Part shown: piece by piece, positions 16,336-17,730 of the stretch
How positions within the stretch are numbered: the stretch's first letter is position 1
How the letters are laid out: every line of letters starts with the position of its first letter
DNA from: Bacteroidales bacterium 45-6
Lineage (GTDB): Bacteria; Bacteroidota; Bacteroidia; Bacteroidales; Dysgonomonadaceae
DNA length: 17,730 nucleotides
NCBI GenBank assembly: GCA_001897035.1
Contig: MKRS01000146.1
Span: 1 to 17,730, forward strand
Reading direction: 5' to 3'
Position numbers and translations under genes: made by a program
The notes under the pieces: generated by a model
Database searches by the model: none
Told to the model about the DNA's origin: nothing
What the model saw: only the letters and a program-made list of their open reading frames with translations

Positions 16336-17730
16336 AAGCAAGAAAGAAAAAAACAGATTAGATTATATCTGGTTAAGCTGTTATCAAGATTGACGATTTG
16401 GCTAAAAAACAAAGACAAGAATCCTGAGTCTTCTGTTATTTCTTTAGCTCCTAAAATACTATCAAAAGAAGGTGATATAAAAATAATTCAGCCATACTTG
16501 GCTGAATTAGACCGCTCTTTAAAAGAGAAGGAAATTACCAATATTGCCGTTACAGGAGCATATGGTTCTGGTAAAAGTACGATCATTAAAACCTTTCAGA
16601 ATATTCATTGTGAATATGAATACTTGAATGTCTCGTTAGCTTCTTTTTCTGATAACGATGAGAATGGCAAGAAAAAAGGTTCAATAATTAATGCTGATGG
16701 CGAAGCTGATCCTATAGAGCAAGTTACATTTAATACTAATTTAGAACGGAGATTAGAGATAAGCATATTACAACAATTATTTTATCACGTAAAACCTTCT
16801 GAAATACCCGACTCCCGCTTTAAAAGAATCAATAACAATAAATGGTGGAAGTTGCTTTTATCTTCGGCAAGTTTAATTCTCTGGCTGATAAGCATTCTTT
16901 TATTGTTCAAGTTTAATTATGTAAATAAGATTAATCCTTCAACTTGGCATACTTCTTTGAGGTTTGATTGGTTTGCCATTATTTCGATTGTTTTATTTTT
17001 TACAGGTGTAGGATTCTTTGCAAAATATATTATTAGATTATTTAGCAATTCCAAGATTAACAAGCTAAGTATTAAGGGTGAACTTGAACTCGGAGACAAT
17101 GTTGATAAATCTGTATTCAACGAACACCTTGAAGAGATTATATACTTTTTTGAACGTACCTCATACAATGTCATTGTTATCGAAGACTTAGACAGATTTG
17201 ACACAACGGATATTTTTACTAAACTCCGGGAATTAAATATTCTTTTAAATACTTCAAAGTTAATAGCGCGAGAAATTAATTTCATATATGCTGTTAAGGA
17301 TGAACTTTTCACGGATAAAAATGAAAGAGTTAAGTTTTTTGACTATATAATACCTATTATTCCATTTATCAATGCTTCAAATGCCGGTGTTAAACTGAAT
17401 GAACTTATCGTTACTCGAAATTTAGAGAATATTTTAAGTTCTGATTTCGTTCAGGACATTGTCTCTTTTATCGATGATATAGATATGCGACTGCTGATTA
17501 ATATCTTTCACGAATTTTGCATTTATCGAGAAAATATTCCTACCGAAGTTCCAGACAATCTTTTTGCAATGATTGTATTCAAAAACATGTATCCTGATGA
17601 TTTTGGAAAACTTTCAAAAAGAGAGGGTCATTTATATAGCTTTATAAGCAATAAAAGCACCTATATAAAAGAACTGACTGATAAGATTGATAATAAGATA
17701 GCATTAAAAAAAGGACAAATAGATATTCTA
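16333..17730 (+). CDS. YobI-like membrane P-loop ATPase (3' end outside window)
   Basis: The frame is open from ATG 16333 to the window end, giving 466 residues with no stop, so the gene continues to the right. The opening SLAPKIL and the segment LAELDRSLKEKEITNIAVTG are typical of YobI-type P-loop ATPases. Walker A is GAYGSGKST (75-83) and Walker B is VIVIEDLDRF (280-289). Two hydrophobic helices lie between them (about 172-192 and 213-234), the same arrangement as in KAP ATPases, placing the enzyme in the inner membrane with its catalytic part in the cytoplasm. FIYAVKDELF follows Walker B, the usual sensor-like strand. The start is 38 bp after the HEPN-motif gene. It probably forms a two-gene unit with it, acting as the ATP-driven sensor or regulator; that pairing is inferred. 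Confidence 0.85.
   Translation, partial: MKQERKKQIRLYLVKLLSRLTIWLKNKDKNPESSVISLAPKILSKEGDIKIIQPYLAELDRSLKEKEITNIAVTGAYGSGKSTIIKTFQNIHCEYEYLNVSLASFSDNDENGKKKGSIINADGEADPIEQVTFNTNLERRLEISILQQLFYHVKPSEIPDSRFKRINNNKWWKLLLSSASLILWLISILLLFKFNYVNKINPSTWHTSLRFDWFAIISIVLFFTGVGFFAKYIIRLFSNSKINKLSIKGELELGDNVDKSVFNEHLEEIIYFFERTSYNVIVIEDLDRFDTTDIFTKLRELNILLNTSKLIAREINFIYAVKDELFTDKNERVKFFDYIIPIIPFINASNAGVKLNELIVTRNLENILSSDFVQDIVSFIDDIDMRLLINIFHEFCIYRENIPTEVPDNLFAMIVFKNMYPDDFGKLSKREGHLYSFISNKSTYIKELTDKIDNKIALKKGQIDIL

Noticed and set aside
1..17730. CRISPR arrays, tRNA genes, insertion sequences and att sites
   Set aside because: No direct repeat series with spacers, no cloverleaf sequences, no transposase or integrase motifs and no terminal inverted repeats were seen on either strand by eye. 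The only notable repeats are the GTACCCAG words.

Overview
The window looks like a chromosomal defence island from a member of the Bacteroidota, probably a Bacteroidales or Flavobacteriales relative. The grounds are AT-rich coding sequence, starts that sit in A-rich leaders with no clear Shine-Dalgarno, and protein families typical of that phylum (TIR-STING CBASS, AlbA_2/GHKL proteins, YobI-like ATPases). The genus cannot be told. Every supported gene lies on the + strand. No tRNA, rRNA, integrase, transposase or CRISPR array was found, and no gap exceeds about 210 bp.

Layout. Positions 3-251: the 3' end of an XRE-type regulator. 248-3490: a KAP-superfamily membrane P-loop ATPase, overlapping the regulator by ATGA. 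3513-6185: an MmeI-like N6-adenine DNA methyltransferase that appears to lack the usual N-terminal nuclease motif. 6182-6841: a small two-helix membrane protein, overlapping the methyltransferase by ATGA. 6861-8552: an AlbA_2/GHKL (Schlafen-like) protein. 8579-8737: an orphan homologous tail. 8759-10773: a two-gene TIR-STING CBASS (CD-NTase plus TIR-STING). 10832-14256: an SF2 helicase and a GIY-YIG/ASCH nuclease. 14366-16294: a large protein with a C-terminal HEPN-type RNxxxH motif. 16333 to the window end: a YobI-like membrane P-loop ATPase, truncated by the window.

How the parts may work together. Methyltransferase, helicase and GIY-YIG nuclease would make a restriction-modification-like system with its activities on separate proteins, plus XRE control and perhaps the KAP ATPase. 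The other cassettes, including the CBASS, lie inside it between methyltransferase and helicase. Base composition fits a nested structure: the ends of the methyltransferase gene and the helicase gene are over 50% GC in sampled lines, whereas the CBASS genes and the middle of the methyltransferase gene are about 25-35%. The HEPN-YobI pair at the right looks like a separate, possibly undescribed toxin/ATPase module.

The most notable signals are four. (1) A sharp GC drop inside the methyltransferase gene covers the second half of the catalytic domain and the target-recognition region, which suggests a specificity swap. (2) A GTACCCAG-type DNA word occurs in three pairs, each exactly 22 bp apart and read in two frames; two pairs are in the AlbA_2 gene and one is downstream in an orphan homologous tail. 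(3) The restriction-like system is split over several genes and interrupted by other cassettes. (4) The HEPN protein is paired with a YobI-like ATPase.
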